Assembly (NCBI GenBank): GCA_922989275.2 | Contig: OV277856.1 | Span: 87,501,038 to 87,565,037, forward strand | Direction of reading: 5' to 3' | DNA from: Gari tellinella | Taxonomy: Eukaryota; Mollusca; Bivalvia; Cardiida; Psammobiidae | DNA length: 64,000 nucleotides | Part shown: one piece after another, positions 43,157 through 53,385 of the stretch | Numbering within the stretch: the stretch's first letter is position 1 | Layout of the letters: the number at the start of each line of letters is the position of its first letter | Notes under the pieces: model-generated | The model's input: the letters and a program-made list of their open reading frames with translations, nothing else | What the model was told of the DNA's origin: nothing | Database searches by the model: none | Made by a program: the position numbers and the translations under genes

Positions 43157-43741
43157 CTCTTTCATTGCAGACGGTGCCAAAAGGCAATTTTGCAAACAGC
43201 TTGAGTTCTAGTCAAACACCGCGTTATGCGGCCTGTTATCAAGATACAAACTTCCTCAGAGGAATCAGGATCTGGATCAGGCATGAGGCATCAGGAAAAA
43301 TCCTTTTGCTCTGAGTATCAGAACCTACCTACTCAAAATCCAAACTGTTTGACACTCGTATCGACATTTCATTAATCACAACAGCAAACACTCCTAATGC
43401 TGAATTTACAGGTTTGATAGACGACACTACCTATGCAGACGGTATTTTGGCCGGAAGAGGGTTAACCCATTACCCAATAGCCTGTTTCTAGTAGTTAAGA
43501 TATGTGACCTATTAAAGCAGGTTGAAAGTAAAGTAGAATGCGCCCTAGGGCGCATTCTGCTTTACTTTCAGCCTGCTTTAAGTTACTATCTGCTAGGATA
43601 TAGAAAATATTGCTTATGGTACATATTCATGACAGTATAAAATGGAACTCTTTTCTTTGGCGGATGAATAAAATGAATGCGCTAAAAGTCGCTTCTATAA
43701 GGGCAAGGGTTAATGCAGACGATTCAACAGTGAAAGAGTTA
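43157..43741. mobile_element. A3-type MITE with rearranged core, hosting a B insertion
   Basis: GTAACTCTTTCATTGCAGAC, then GCAAACAGCTTGAGTTCTAG with ACCGCGTTATGCGGCC, extra sequence (43250-43335) and ATCCAAACTGTTTGACACTC. The right side TTGGCCGGAAGAGGGTTAA is followed by the B element, after which TGCAGACGATTCAACAGTGA and AAGAGTTAA continue. The core region holds an unexplained 85-bp insertion. Confidence 0.55.
43462..43713. mobile_element. B-family TTAA MITE, perfect core
   Basis: TTAACCCATTACCCAATAGC to TAAGGGCAAGGGTTAA. The core is TTAAAGCAGGTTGAAAGTAA then AGTAGAATGCGCCC/GGGCGCATTCTGCTTTA, with a GCGCCCTAGGGCGC centre where other copies have GTGCCTTAAGGCAC. The change is made on both arms. 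Confidence 0.85.
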
Positions 43742-43804
43742 AATATAGTCATCAAAAAGACAATGGAACAGCAGCGTGATATTTTTCAGAGAGGAAAGCG
43801 TATG

Positions 43805-43965
43805 CAGCGAAATGGTAATTATCCTGATATACGGTGTGATGTGTCCTGCGACAGATACATAAATTGTCCTTAATGGGGCTGGTGTTTCGCATAAATCTAC
43901 TTCCAATGAGTCTGGGGCCTTGACATGAAGTATAACATATCTAGCTCAGATGACTGTCGGTGGGG
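43805..43965. repeat. Long dispersed repeat, copy 1
   Basis: GGTAATTATCCTGATATACG, CCTGCGACAGATACATAAAT, GGGGCTGGTGTTTCGCATAA, ATCTACTTCCAATGAGTCTG and CCTTGACATGAAGTATAACA recur at 60235-60400 at about 90% identity. No TIR or ORF was found. It may be an unclassified transposon fragment or a segmental duplication. Confidence 0.65.
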
Positions 43966-44233
43966 TATTCATAGGATTTGTTCTCATTTGTAGGCATGTA
44001 GGAAATTACTTCACCATTGTTTTGTTTATCATATTTTCAGCGATTGGTATTCTGTAGCTAAGACACAGGGTCAAACAAAGCACTGGATTAGGAACGTTAT
44101 TCAAACAATTGAATGGACAATTAGATGTCTTCATCGTGCTTTATATAAAGCAGATAGAGACACAAACGGGACACGGTTGCATTGATAATATATTTGGCAA
44201 ATCTTAAAAATGCCAATAGCATGTGTTTACTGC

Positions 44234-44390
44234 TTAACCCTTTACTCCATAGCTAGTTTCTAGTTCCGAAGACAGCTTACAACTTAAAGCAGATTGGAAG
44301 TACAGAGCGGTGCATTCTGCTAGACTTTCAGCCTGCTATAAGTTTTTATCTGTTAGGATATATAAACAATTAAATAATTTAATTTAACCT
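44234..44390. mobile_element. Degraded B-family MITE
   Basis: TTAACCCTTTACTCCATAGC, CAGCTTACAACTTAAAGCAG and GCATTCTGCTAGACTTTCAG with CCTGCTATAAG. The core is mutated and the right end is not clean. Confidence 0.6.
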
Positions 44391-44552
44391 TGCCTGTCTG
44401 GAATATTACAATGAACTCTCCCTATATGCCTACCAGCTAATATCATTACAGATTTGACAGAACGATCTAACAACACTGCAGTGGTATTCCATACAGTATA
44501 TTATTTTATATGAACTAGCAGAGCATGCATACTCTGGTGAGATGCATTAACA

Positions 44553-44762
44553 TACAGTAAAACCTCGCTATTACGACCACTAAAACGAAGGCTAATTGAG
44601 TGTCTAATAGACAGGTGACAGCTTAAAGCAAGGTGACAGTGAAACAGAAAGCTCCTATAGGAGCTTTCTGTTTCACTGTCACCTTGCTTTAAGCGGTAAC
44701 CTATCGTAAACACCCTAATAATTAAAATAATTTAGTGGTCGTAATAGCGAGGTTTTACTGTA
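44553..44762. mobile_element. C-family TA MITE, complete reference copy
   Basis: 210 bp. TACAGTAAAACCTCGCTATT (continuing ACGACCACT) and its exact complement at the right end, flanked by TA. The core (44621-44694) is TTAAAGCAAGGTGACAGTGA then AACAGAAAGCTCC around TATA, perfectly paired on the other arm. CAGTAAAACCTCGCTATTA ends are pogo/Tigger- or Tc1-like. Nearly perfect symmetry suggests recent transposition. Confidence 0.9.
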
Positions 44763-44935
44763 CTATGTTTTATCAGGGTCTATACCCTTTGCTAAGGCAT
44801 ACTTTCGCAGATGACAGACTTAAATTGGTTAATTCTTCCAAATAAAATAACAACCTTTGACTGCCAAAGAGTACCAAATGTGTGGCATCCAAATATGAGA
44901 TCGAAAACTGTCAAATATATTGCTTTTTGGTAAGT

Positions 44936-45148
44936 TAAATTATCACTGCCTTACCCCGAGCACAATAATTAATTGCAAAAAGTTTGGATCCTGATAAGAC
45001 GCAACAGTACGTTGTTTGGTCAAGATCCCAGCTGTTTGATACTCATTTCAATACTTCCTAAGTCAAAATACCTGAAAGCTAAATATGAGAAATAAAGGAA
45101 GACGACTGCTATTTAAAGTAATTTACATCGCTGCAGTTAAGGGGTTAA
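44936..45148. mobile_element. A-family MITE
   Basis: TTAAATTATCACTGCCTTAC with CCCGAGCACAATAAT on the left; TTAAGGGGTTAA on the right. The core GTTTGGATCCTGATAAGACG / GGTCAAGATCCCAGCTGTTT is worn. GAGAAATAAAGGAAGACGAC is in sense orientation. Confidence 0.7.
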
Positions 45149-45621
45149 AATACAATAAACTGACATTTATCGACTGACAACTTCAAATTTAATAAAACCC
45201 GAGATTGCACTGGCATTTTGCATGTTGTATTTACACAAGAATTTAATTAGGTTGCAAACGATGGTGTTTGCAAACAATTTTATCTTGATCTGTTAAGACA
45301 CAAAGTAAACTTGTCGACACTCATATATCAACAAATATAATGAACGTAAACAGTTTAGTCATTTGTTTAAAATTGGATTTCCCATTCACAACATATCCCT
45401 TCTTTGTAGGTCTGGATAACGATATCAGAGACATATGAATGAGCGTAAAAAATAGGTGCACAGTTGAGAACATCGCGTCGAGAGACATCAATAGCGATAA
45501 CTTATTTTGGATATTATTTTTTCACACATTACACTTTATCAATTCAAAAGGGGGTAACTAATATCGCCTTTTGCAACAAATGATTTTCAACTACAAATAT
45601 CTTGGTTTTTTGTTGCTGGCT

Positions 45622-45812
45622 AATATATACACATTACCAGTTGACAGTGCGATACAGAGTGATGTATTTAGCTCGACACGTTTTTGGCGGAATTAGCCGA
45701 TCTGACGAGCGCCTTGGCGCGAGTCTGGTCGGTTGTTTCCGCCAAAAATGTCGAGAGCTAAATGCAACACTCTGTTACGCACTGCCAACTGGTGATGTGT
45801 TTATTATATGCC
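45622..45812. repeat. Foldback with ~85-bp arms
   Basis: ACATTACCAGTTGACAGTGC / GCACTGCCAACTGGTGATGT, ATGTATTTAGCTCGACACGT / TGTCGAGAGCTAAATGCAAC and TTTTTGGCGGAATTAGCCGA / TCGGTTGTTTCCGCCAAAAA pair across a loop near GAGCGCCTTGGCGCGAG. Similarity continues weakly outside. The frame crossing it is an artefact. It is a possible MITE of a family seen only once here. Confidence 0.7.
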
Positions 45813-45974
45813 TTGAATACCAACCAGAAACAACTAAATAGTTGTTCAAATCATTTTATATCCAATATTTATTAGTTATTTGAAGCAGAACAAGAAATTT
45901 TGTATGCCGCAAAGCATTTAAAACGGCCCTTGTACATGTACGTAAATGACGTCACGCTATATCGAAAGCGACGT

Positions 45975-46037
45975 CAGAGTAAAATACAAAGTGGATGATA
46001 CAAGGTGGCTGATACAGACTCTTGTATTTTACTCTGC
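45975..46037. repeat. 15-bp inverted repeat
   Basis: CAGAGTAAAATACAA at 45975-45989 and TTGTATTTTACTCTG at 46023-46037, with a 33-nt loop that itself holds GGATGATACAAGGTGGCTGA. Significance unknown. Confidence 0.6.
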
Positions 46038-46049
46038 AGACACGCGAAA

Positions 46050-46885
46050 ACGCTCGATATCAAACGAAGGCATATAATAATTCTCAGTAACAGCTAACTG
46101 TCATGAGAAAAAACGCGACTTACATTTCGTTTATGTCTTTTATAGCAGTTGCAATAAATTTGGAGTTACCTTCCTTTAAAGAAATAGAAATATTTCAAGT
46201 AGAGCCGATATCTCTTTCTGTTCTGTGATGTTTTGTTGCTTAAGTCATTATACAATATAAGTGATACAATTTATCCTTAATGTGTGACTAAACCTTTTTC
46301 GTTCAGTATAAAAAAATCACAATTGAGTTTAGCAAATATAGGAGACGACAGTTGTAATAAGTTGACATATTAAGTGAAAAGGAGAAGGTAGTTTTTGAGG
46401 TTTAAGACGTATGTTCGTTTTCTGAATTAGCATTGTTCAACTAATAGTTTCTAATTTAGTATTGTCCAAATAATGGAGATGAGATTCTATAGAATAATTA
46501 TTTAAATCTCCTACACGGACCACATAAAAAATAAAGAGATCCGCAGTCAGACTCGGGAACTGATTGGCTTTTGCGAAAATATTTCCACTACAGTAAAGAA
46601 ATTGGGGTGAGATGGTATGGACATGTCTCCTGATCATCAGGCCCTCCACGGAACAGTTAATGGGAAAGGTAGGCATAGGTAACAAACGAAGATAACGCCA
46701 AACAGTGGGCAGACTTGAGTTTTACAGAAACGCGGAGGGCAGTTGAACACATGATTGAATGGAAAGAGATTGTCATGAAGTTAACAACGATCCCTACGAC
46801 CAGCAATGCTACGGAAAACGTGAAGTGAAGAGAAATAATAGTTATCCGTAAAAGCTTTTGAAGTTATCCAATGAAAAATGTAAAG
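46050..46885. other. No supported gene
   Basis: AT-rich DNA without recognised repeats or coding signal. The 82-residue minus-strand frame at 46437 has no domain. Confidence 0.4.
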
Positions 46886-46889
46886 TACC

Positions 46890-46945
46890 ACGTTATTGTC
46901 TACTTTCAGCCCGAATGACCGTTCAGCCTACTGTACATTAACTGT
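46890..46945 (-). repeat. Second copy of the 18345-18424 repeat
   Basis: The minus strand reads ATGTACAGTAGGCTGAACGG, GGTCATTCGGGCTGAAAGTA and GACAATA, matching 18350-18400 over about 45 bp. Confidence 0.5.
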
Positions 46946-46999
46946 TTTTTACTGACAATAATGCTTTTAAAAAGTTCTAAGTTACCATTACAAGTCAAT

Positions 47000-47165
47000 T
47001 TAACCCTTTCACTCCAATGATGGCATCAGCAGTTAACAATTGCTGTCTGTTTTATTTCTCAAATTAAGATGTGATGTATTTTGACATAAAACTATTGAAA
47101 TGGTTGTCAAACATTTTGAATCCTGATCAGACGATGCGTCACACTGGTTGTTCGCACTTTTTGCT
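47000..47165. mobile_element. A-family MITE, right end missing
   Basis: TTAACCCTTTCACTCCAATG, AGTTAACAATTGCTGTCTGT and CAAACATTTTGAATCCTGAT with CAGACGATGCGTCACAC. The right core arm and right end are not found. Confidence 0.65.
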
Positions 47166-47257
47166 TGTCGATTCACAAACCAAACTATAAATATTGGCGG
47201 CTAACAATTAGGATCGACACCGATACTAAAATAAAACATGTCGATGCAGACTATTCA

Positions 47258-47672
47258 ACGTTTCCACTGCCATCGTGTCAACTGCTTAACCCTTTCCCTC
47301 ATAGAAGCGACTTTTAGCATATCTAATTTATTCCTCCGCTGAAGAAAATAGTTCCCGTTTATACCCTCATGAACAATTACCATAACAAATATTTTTATAT
47401 AGCCTAGCAGATGGTAGTTTAAAGCAGGCTGAAAGTAAAGCAGAATGTGCCTTTAGGCACATTCTGCTTTACTTTCAACCTGCTTTAAGTGATCACCTAT
47501 ATTTAATATTATAAATGGGTTATTGGGTAAAGGGTTAAAACAATAGCCATCGCTTCCATTTGTCAAGTTTAAATATCATATAAATTGACCAAAGTAACAT
47601 CGTAATGAGTGTCACACAATTTTGATCCTAAACAGACAAGTAACTATCGCTGTCAGGTAGTGAACAGGTTAA
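47258..47672. mobile_element. A-family MITE split by a B insertion at an internal TTAA
   Basis: Left part CGTTTCCACTGCCATCGTGT then CAACTGC; right part AACAATAGCCATCGCTTCCA ... GAGTGTCACACAATTTTGAT ... CAGGTAGTGAACAGGTTAA. In uninterrupted A copies the sequence CTGCTTTAAACAATTGTCGT spans this point, so B entered its TTAA. Confidence 0.75.
47286..47538. mobile_element. B-family TTAA MITE nested in an A element
   Basis: TTAACCCTTTCCCTCATAGA to TTATTGGGTAAAGGGTTAA. The core is TTTAAAGCAGGCTGAAAGTA / TACTTTCAACCTGCTTTAAG around GTGCCTTTAGGCAC. TTAA is present at both ends. Confidence 0.85.
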
Positions 47673-47931
47673 TGTTTGCAGTTCAGTCTACCCATTTCGC
47701 CCTTCTTGCGCATTTTATCATCTTCTTCAACATATCAGTCTGAATTACCATGTCCAGGTCAATATTTTAAAATTCAAACGTGTTTCATAAGTTTTATCTT
47801 TATCAGACGCCTAGTTTGTAAGAAGTTTTATCTGGATCCAGTCTGTTTTCAAAAGCTATAGATTTTTACATTTACAGATAAAGAGGTACAGAACTCCGTA
47901 CAAATTCTACATACTTTGGATTTAACCCATG

Positions 47932-48150
47932 TGTGCCCACGATCCCATATATGGGACATATGCAAACAGTGTAGACTTTGATCAGACGCCGCATTATGCG
48001 GCGTCTGATCAGAGTCTACACTGTTTGCTGATAGGAATTTCAATATAAAACAAAATGAAAATAAAAAATTTGACCAGGTATCCCTTTGATAAAAAATGGA
48101 CTTATCCAATATATAAACATGGTAGAATCCACTGGGTTTAAATGGGTTAA
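47932..48150. mobile_element. D-family TTAA MITE, best-preserved copy
   Basis: TTAACCCATGTGTGCCCACG to GGGTTTAAATGGGTTAA. A perfect CCATATATGG (47945-47954) sits 16 bp after the left end. The core (47962-48028) is GCAAACAGTGTAGACTTTGA / TCAGAGTCTACACTGTTTGC around GACGCCGCATTATGCGGCG, with one mismatch. Non-coding. Confidence 0.85.
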
Positions 48151-48591
48151 AACAAAAGAGCGTTACCGACTGATTTGTTAGTCCTTGTTTTATCACTTCT
48201 AGCATAGTTTCGCCTGTTTTCAAATGCAAATCAGCAAAAGAGAAAGAAAAAGAGTTTAAAGAAGCTAAATGTGCAAAACTGTCTAAATTCCATCTTAGTA
48301 TGCGTTGATGCCGTCAAGTCGGGTTCGCGCACTCTGTGTGTTTCTCATGTTTCCTGAAGAGAGTGCAAGTTAATTCAATATAGAATTTATTGTTTTCAAG
48401 TCAATTTGGAGTCACATATTCAAGTTGTGTAAAGAATCTATTAAGAAATGGCGGAAGCGTCTGTAAGACGGAACTGTTAAATTCCAGTTTACCCTTATTA
48501 TACTTTTGGCAACATTCCTGTTTATTTAATGAAAATGTGGTCATTGCACTCTTACTTATGCAGTGGTGGAGACGTAAATAGTTCCTAATAA

Positions 48592-48961
48592 CGCGTTTTG
48601 ACATTCAATTTAATATTTCTTAAGACAAAATACCTGAAATTTAAATTTGAGAAATAAAAGTAGACCACACTTGTTTAACCCTTTCCCCCATAGAAGCGAC
48701 TTTTAGCGTATTTATTTTATTCCTCCACTGAAGAAAATAGTTCCAGTTTATACCCTCATGAACAATAACCATTAAAATATTTTATATAGCCTAGCAGATT
48801 TTAGCTTAAAGCAGGCTGAAAGTAAAGCAGAATGTGCCTTAAGGCACATTCTGCTTTACTTTCAACCTGCTTTAAGTGGTCACCTGTTTTTTCAAAACTA
48901 GAAACAGGCTATGAGGTAAAGGGTTAAGGCTGTTGAAATGCCAAGGCAGTGAATGGGTTAA
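48592..48961. mobile_element. A-family MITE (right half) with B insertion
   Basis: GACATTCAATTTAATATTTC, AAATTTGAGAAATAAAAGTA, GACCACACTTG, then the B element, then GGCTGTTGAAATGCCAAGGC and AGTGAATGGGTTAA. The left half and core of the host are missing. Confidence 0.65.
48675..48927. mobile_element. B-family TTAA MITE, perfect core, nested
   Basis: TTAACCCTTTCCCCCATAGA to GGCTATGAGGTAAAGGGTTAA (split: GGCTATGAGG then TAAAGGGTTAA). The core TTAAAGCAGGCTGAAAGTAA ... GTGCCTTAAGGCAC is followed by its complementary arm. Very similar to the copy at 47286. Confidence 0.85.
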
Positions 48962-49337
48962 GCTGTCTTAAATCCTCATAATATGAATGACGAACAATAA
49001 CTATTCGACTATTTGCTTTCAGCAATATATATCGCTGTCGCAATGTTACAAATTCGATATCGTTGAACTCAGGAAGTCTAAACAGAAATCTTCTAATGGC
49101 AAACACAGTTGTAAGTTTAACCCCTTTTCTTTGGAATGAATTCTGAAATATTGTTTGCCTTATATCACATGATGGTATTGTATGTTATAACCCATTAAGG
49201 TCTAGTGCCCTACAATGAGGACAATGAACAAAACATAGAAACGCGGCGTCTGATCAGGATCCAAACTGTTTGATCCTCATGTTATCATTTCTGATGAGAA
49301 AGCAACCTCTTTGCTTAAATGACGTGTCAACCAAGTT

Positions 49338-49589
49338 TTAACCCTTTACCTGATAGCCTATTTATAGTACTTAAGATAGATGACTACTTAAAGCAGGTTG
49401 AAAGTAAAGCAGAATGCGCCTTATGGCGCATTCTGCTTTACTTTCAGCCTGCTTTAAGCTATAATGTGCTATAATATAGAAAATATTCCCTATAATACAT
49501 ATTCATTACTGATTAAATTGGAACTATTTTCTTCAGCGGATGAATAAATCATATCCGCTAAAAGGCGCTTCTATTGGGTAAAGGGTTAA
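49338..49589. mobile_element. B-family TTAA MITE, perfect core
   Basis: TTAACCCTTTACCTGATAGC to CTATTGGGTAAAGGGTTAA. The core is TTAAAGCAGGTTGAAAGTAA / TTACTTTCAGCCTGCTTTAA around GCGCCTTATGGCGC. Opposite orientation to 47286 and 48675, and close to the 43462 copy. Confidence 0.85.
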
Positions 49590-49661
49590 AGCGAAACTGC
49601 AATATATGAAGCTACACTGGGCGAAGGGGGCGATATTTTACTGAAAACTGGTTATTCGAGT

Positions 49662-49868
49662 GAACCTTTTCACTGCTTTACCCCGAGTAAAACGGTCGCG
49701 TGCAAACAGTTTTGATCCAGAAAGGACGCCGCGTTATGCGGTGTCTAATCTTGATCAAAACTGTTTGGCATTTATAACGACTTTTACTTGATTCAATTTC
49801 ATTGATATGGTATATAAAAGCTCATGACAATTTTCTAGCTGATTACGTCACGGCAGATAAGGGGTTAA
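49662..49868. mobile_element. A-family MITE
   Basis: GAACCTTTTCACTGCTTTAC to ACGTCACGGCAGATAAGGGG with TTAA. The core (49702-49767) has CAAACAGTTTTGATCCAGAA / TTGATCAAAACTGTTTG with GCGTTATGC at the tip; TTTTGATC is paired with GATCAAAA although other copies have TTTGGATC. Confidence 0.75.
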
Positions 49869-49934
49869 TTGCATAGATGTGTTACGAAACGTTTGAAACA
49901 TTAACACTGATCATGCTAGACTTAATCTTGCCGT

Positions 49935-50095
49935 CAGCTTTACTCCTGTCACCGCCATATTAACTTACTTCAAAGCTACACTGAGTGGCTAGAAATATAT
50001 CGATAAAAGTGCCAAATAGTTTGGATCCTAATCAGACACAGCGTCCAAACTGTTCGATAGGTTATTGTCACTTATGGCGATAAAGGGTACACTTT
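49935..50095. mobile_element. A2-like MITE with collapsed core
   Basis: CAGCTTTACTCCTGTCACCG, AAATATATCGATAAAAGTGC and AATAGTTTGGATCCTAATCA; CAGACACAGCG is then followed directly by TCCAAACTGTTCG. The inner right arm is missing, as in the 34412 copy. Confidence 0.55.
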
Positions 50096-51529
50096 TATCA
50101 AACACTTAGTGTCTAGATGAGACACCATTTTACTCAATGCGTGATTAATATATGAAGTTATGTTTCACTGGTATTTTGTTAATCCAGAGGTACATCGGCC
50201 CAACATCACAATGAAACTAGTACTGCAAAGACGACTGATATCACTGGCCCCTAGCTGTAGTATCCACAGAGGCGACATCATCTCCAAACTGTTATGTATG
50301 TCCAAATTTGGACTAGATCATGGACATTTTAATGTTTTAGTTAAACAGCACTTACCTATATAAGAAGTTTTTTTTTCTTTTAAGAACAATGCCAAACAAG
50401 AAGAGTTTTAAAACTATCGTAGCTCCTGATATGTAAGGGGCCGGTGTAACGAAGTATTTTGACCCCCATCGAAAAATGACCCCCCGGTCAAAATTCGACG
50501 TCGTAGAATGACCCCCTATCGTCGAAAAAGGACCCCCCATCGTCGAATATTGACCCCCTTCTGTCGAAAAATGACCCCCTTTATACTTACCTTTATATTT
50601 GGTGTAAAGTTAGTTTTTCAAGTGCTAAATGTGTATTTATACCCCAAAGCTCAATTTTGGGCGTATGTAGTGACAAAATTGCGCGTGTCTGGAAGTGTTT
50701 CCGTCTTCACATGTACCTTTTGTTTAGAACATATTTACTTTGTTACATCAACAAGATTTACCAAAGTTAGTGTGTGAGTACAGTTTGCCATGGCAAAGTG
50801 GCCTATAACATAGCCTGTACATTTTTCACTTTTCGGGTCACTGTGACCTTGACCTTTTACATTATTTTTTTATCAACAACTTTTATGGCGTTTATTTGGT
50901 ACCACGGCGCTCATACATGTACGTTCTATTGGTTTAGAAGGATACCTGTCAGTTGGCAAGTCAATACGTTAGTGCCCAAAGTTGGGAGATTTTGAGGGGG
51001 CTCCGTGACAAAAGCTTTGGAAATTTCTTAATGCATTTCTTTTTAAACACGACTAAAGGTTTACGTTTATTTTTTCGAAAACACAACAGTACTGTTGAAA
51101 AGTATCTCAGTTTGGCCAACACACTTTGATCTAATCTGTGCTTTGGTTGCGGGTTTCGTTTCAACTGTTCTAGTCTCAAGACACTGACTCGAGCTTGATC
51201 TCGGTCGTTAAATCTGAAGTAAAGTTGGTATCAAAACAACTGTAAAACCTTTATTAAGCTGCACTTGCAGGTATAGTTTGGTTATCTTTTTATTACCATT
51301 ACTTGTGTTTTAGTGTTCTCCGGCTTTACATTTTAATAAGGTAGTGTCACTTCGAATGACTTAAGTATTATAGTATTGTTTACTTGTAAGACTCTTTGCC
51401 TTGCATAACTTAGCAACTGCGAAATGTACTATTGTCGTATTTAGCAAGTGACCAATATTGTGAGTATCGTGATATCTGTTGCCTCAGTTTGACCTTGAAT
51501 TATGTAGTGACCAAAAGCTCAAGATAATA

Positions 51530-51586
51530 AAGAGTTTGAGTTGAGTCTGAGGTCGTTGTCAGGTATTTGACTCAACTCAAACTCTT
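51530..51586. repeat. Perfect 18-bp hairpin
   Basis: AAGAGTTTGAGTTGAGTC at 51530-51547 pairs exactly with GACTCAACTCAAACTCTT at 51569-51586, with a 21-nt loop. It lies inside the 3.2 kb TIR element. It could form an RNA hairpin or be the end of an inserted element. Confidence 0.75.
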
Positions 51587-51797
51587 CATAACCTTGGGCC
51601 CTGAAGTACCTATCAAATTGTCATCATTCAAATAAAGCCACTACAAGCGGGTTATGTTGTGTTTTGCCAACTCTTGCTGATATGATATAACAGTTTATCA
51701 TGTTTATGTGTACATTTAACACCATCTGCAAACAACTTATATCCAGATCGGACGCTGCGCAGCGTTGTCTCATTACCCTTGTCATCAATCAGTGTCG

Positions 51798-52010
51798 TTG
51801 AATAACTCCGGTCATTATTCGATGACGTAGAATGACCCCCGGTCTTTAGTTGATGTCGTAGAATGACTCCCCGGTCATAACTCGATGTCGTAGAATGACC
51901 CCCGGTCTTTATTCGATGTCGTAGAATGGCTCCCCGGTCATTATTCGATGTCGTAGAATGACCCCCGGTCATTATTCGATGTCGTAGAATGAACCCCCCC
52001 CCTGATATTA
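51798..52010. repeat. Tandem array, ~31-32 bp unit
   Basis: Six or so units of TAGAATGACCCCCGGTCATT followed by ATTCGATGTCG, differing by TCATT/TCTTT and CCCC/CTCC. The unit is related to the subterminal repeats of the surrounding element. The minus-strand frame across it is a repeat artefact. It is not a CRISPR array: there are no spacers and this is eukaryotic DNA. Confidence 0.8.
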
Positions 52011-52879
52011 TTCTATTTCATACAATGACACGCCCTGTCCTGGTATGGTATTTACCGTATTTGATGTCAAACAAAGGCCCCTTCTCATTATTGAATGTCG
52101 CGAGCAGCACCCTGAGGATTAATTCATGTCAGATTGCTAATTACTTTGGATGGTTCTATGTTGTACAATATACTGTCAATAATATAATCAATATTTTCAT
52201 AGACACATGTTGCGACACATTGTAAGAAGACGAATGTCATTGGAATCGATGTAAATATTATATATACGAGGTACATGTAAAAGGGGGATAAATAGTTTTA
52301 CTTGTTCACGTTTATTGATATCGAGTACCACTGGTATACTTTAAACTACGTTCAATAAGTGGTCATATATTTTCAAGAATAGAAACAGGCTATGGAGTAA
52401 AGGGTTAGTATTCATGTTTGACTTTATGCATCTAACAGACAATGCATTTGAAACTGTAATGGTGTTATATGCAGCAGTGACATTTATACATTTTGTCTTG
52501 GTACAGTTGAACCCCTCTATAGCAGTAATTCGATCAAGAAGTGTACAGACAAAAAGGCTTTGACTTTACAAACTGTATACTTGCATACATGTATTCTTAA
52601 GTTTGCATCTTTGATTATGTAGTTGACAAATAACTTGTAAATGATAACCTATCAGTTATATATGATATGCTTATTAGTCTTTTTTTAGTAATGTTTTGGA
52701 CTGTAATGTACGATGTAATGCATTACTTTGCCAATGTTGTTGTAATTTAATGCATTACAAAATTTTATGTAAACGTTGCGTAATGGTAATTGTAATATAA
52801 TGCACTCTTTAGCAATGTGATTGTAAACTTGTAAAGTAATTTATAACTTTCTCAAGTAATTCACACCCTGCCTGCCCCC

Positions 52880-53040
52880 GCCCCACCGATCTGCATACTC
52901 CATGGCTGAATTACACCCTTAACTTATTTATAAATAAGCTGTTCACGAATTATACCTCAGACCAGCAACCAGCTTGTATCAAAGAGATCGGGTAATCCCT
53001 ACCATCAGCATCCAACATATAAGCACCAGGTTACATGTAA
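52880..53040. repeat. Fragment of the TATAGCGC-associated dispersed repeat
   Basis: CTCCATGGCTGAATTACACC, CTTAACTTATTTATAAATAA and ATCAAAGAGATCGGGTAATC match 41690-41800 in order. The ends are not defined. Confidence 0.55.
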
Positions 53041-53144
53041 CGGCATCCCTCGGGAACAGCATTTAGTACACTGTACGTTCCCATGGCGTACTTATCATGT
53101 CTGAATTTTAACTTGTTTATTATCTAACTTTTATGTATCTTTTA

Positions 53145-53385
53145 ACTCATTCATACCTGAAAATGTAAGTGAACAATTCAAGTTTTCTAGTTATGTCAAG
53201 TCAATTTTCGACTAGCTAGAGTTGTTTTATACAATACATTTCAAAACTGACACATATCAGAGGGCTCCTGTGTGTAAAGTCTGACTTGGGTCGACACTGT
53301 TTACAAAGGACAAGTGTACTATTAACATGAACACTGTTTGTAAATATCTAATATACTCGTCGCTAGGGTCCAATTGGTTAAACTG
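53145..53385. mobile_element. Worn E-family MITE (reverse orientation)
   Basis: AACTCATTCATACCTGAAAA at the left, ATATCAGAGGGCTCCTGTGT as half a core, GACACTGTTTACAAAGGACA and AGTGTACTATTAACATGAAC, then TTGGTTAA at the right. The palindrome is lost on one side. Confidence 0.5.

Noticed and set aside
47849..48229. 126-residue minus-strand open frame
   Set aside because: It covers a D-family MITE end to end, including its palindrome; it is a repeat artefact.
51652..51972. 106-residue minus-strand frame with repeated GGHSTT-type motifs
   Set aside because: It is the translation of the 31-32 bp tandem array; the apparent protein repeat is just the DNA repeat.
51798..52010. CRISPR-like array
   Set aside because: Units are directly adjacent without unique spacers, vary internally, and the DNA is eukaryotic.
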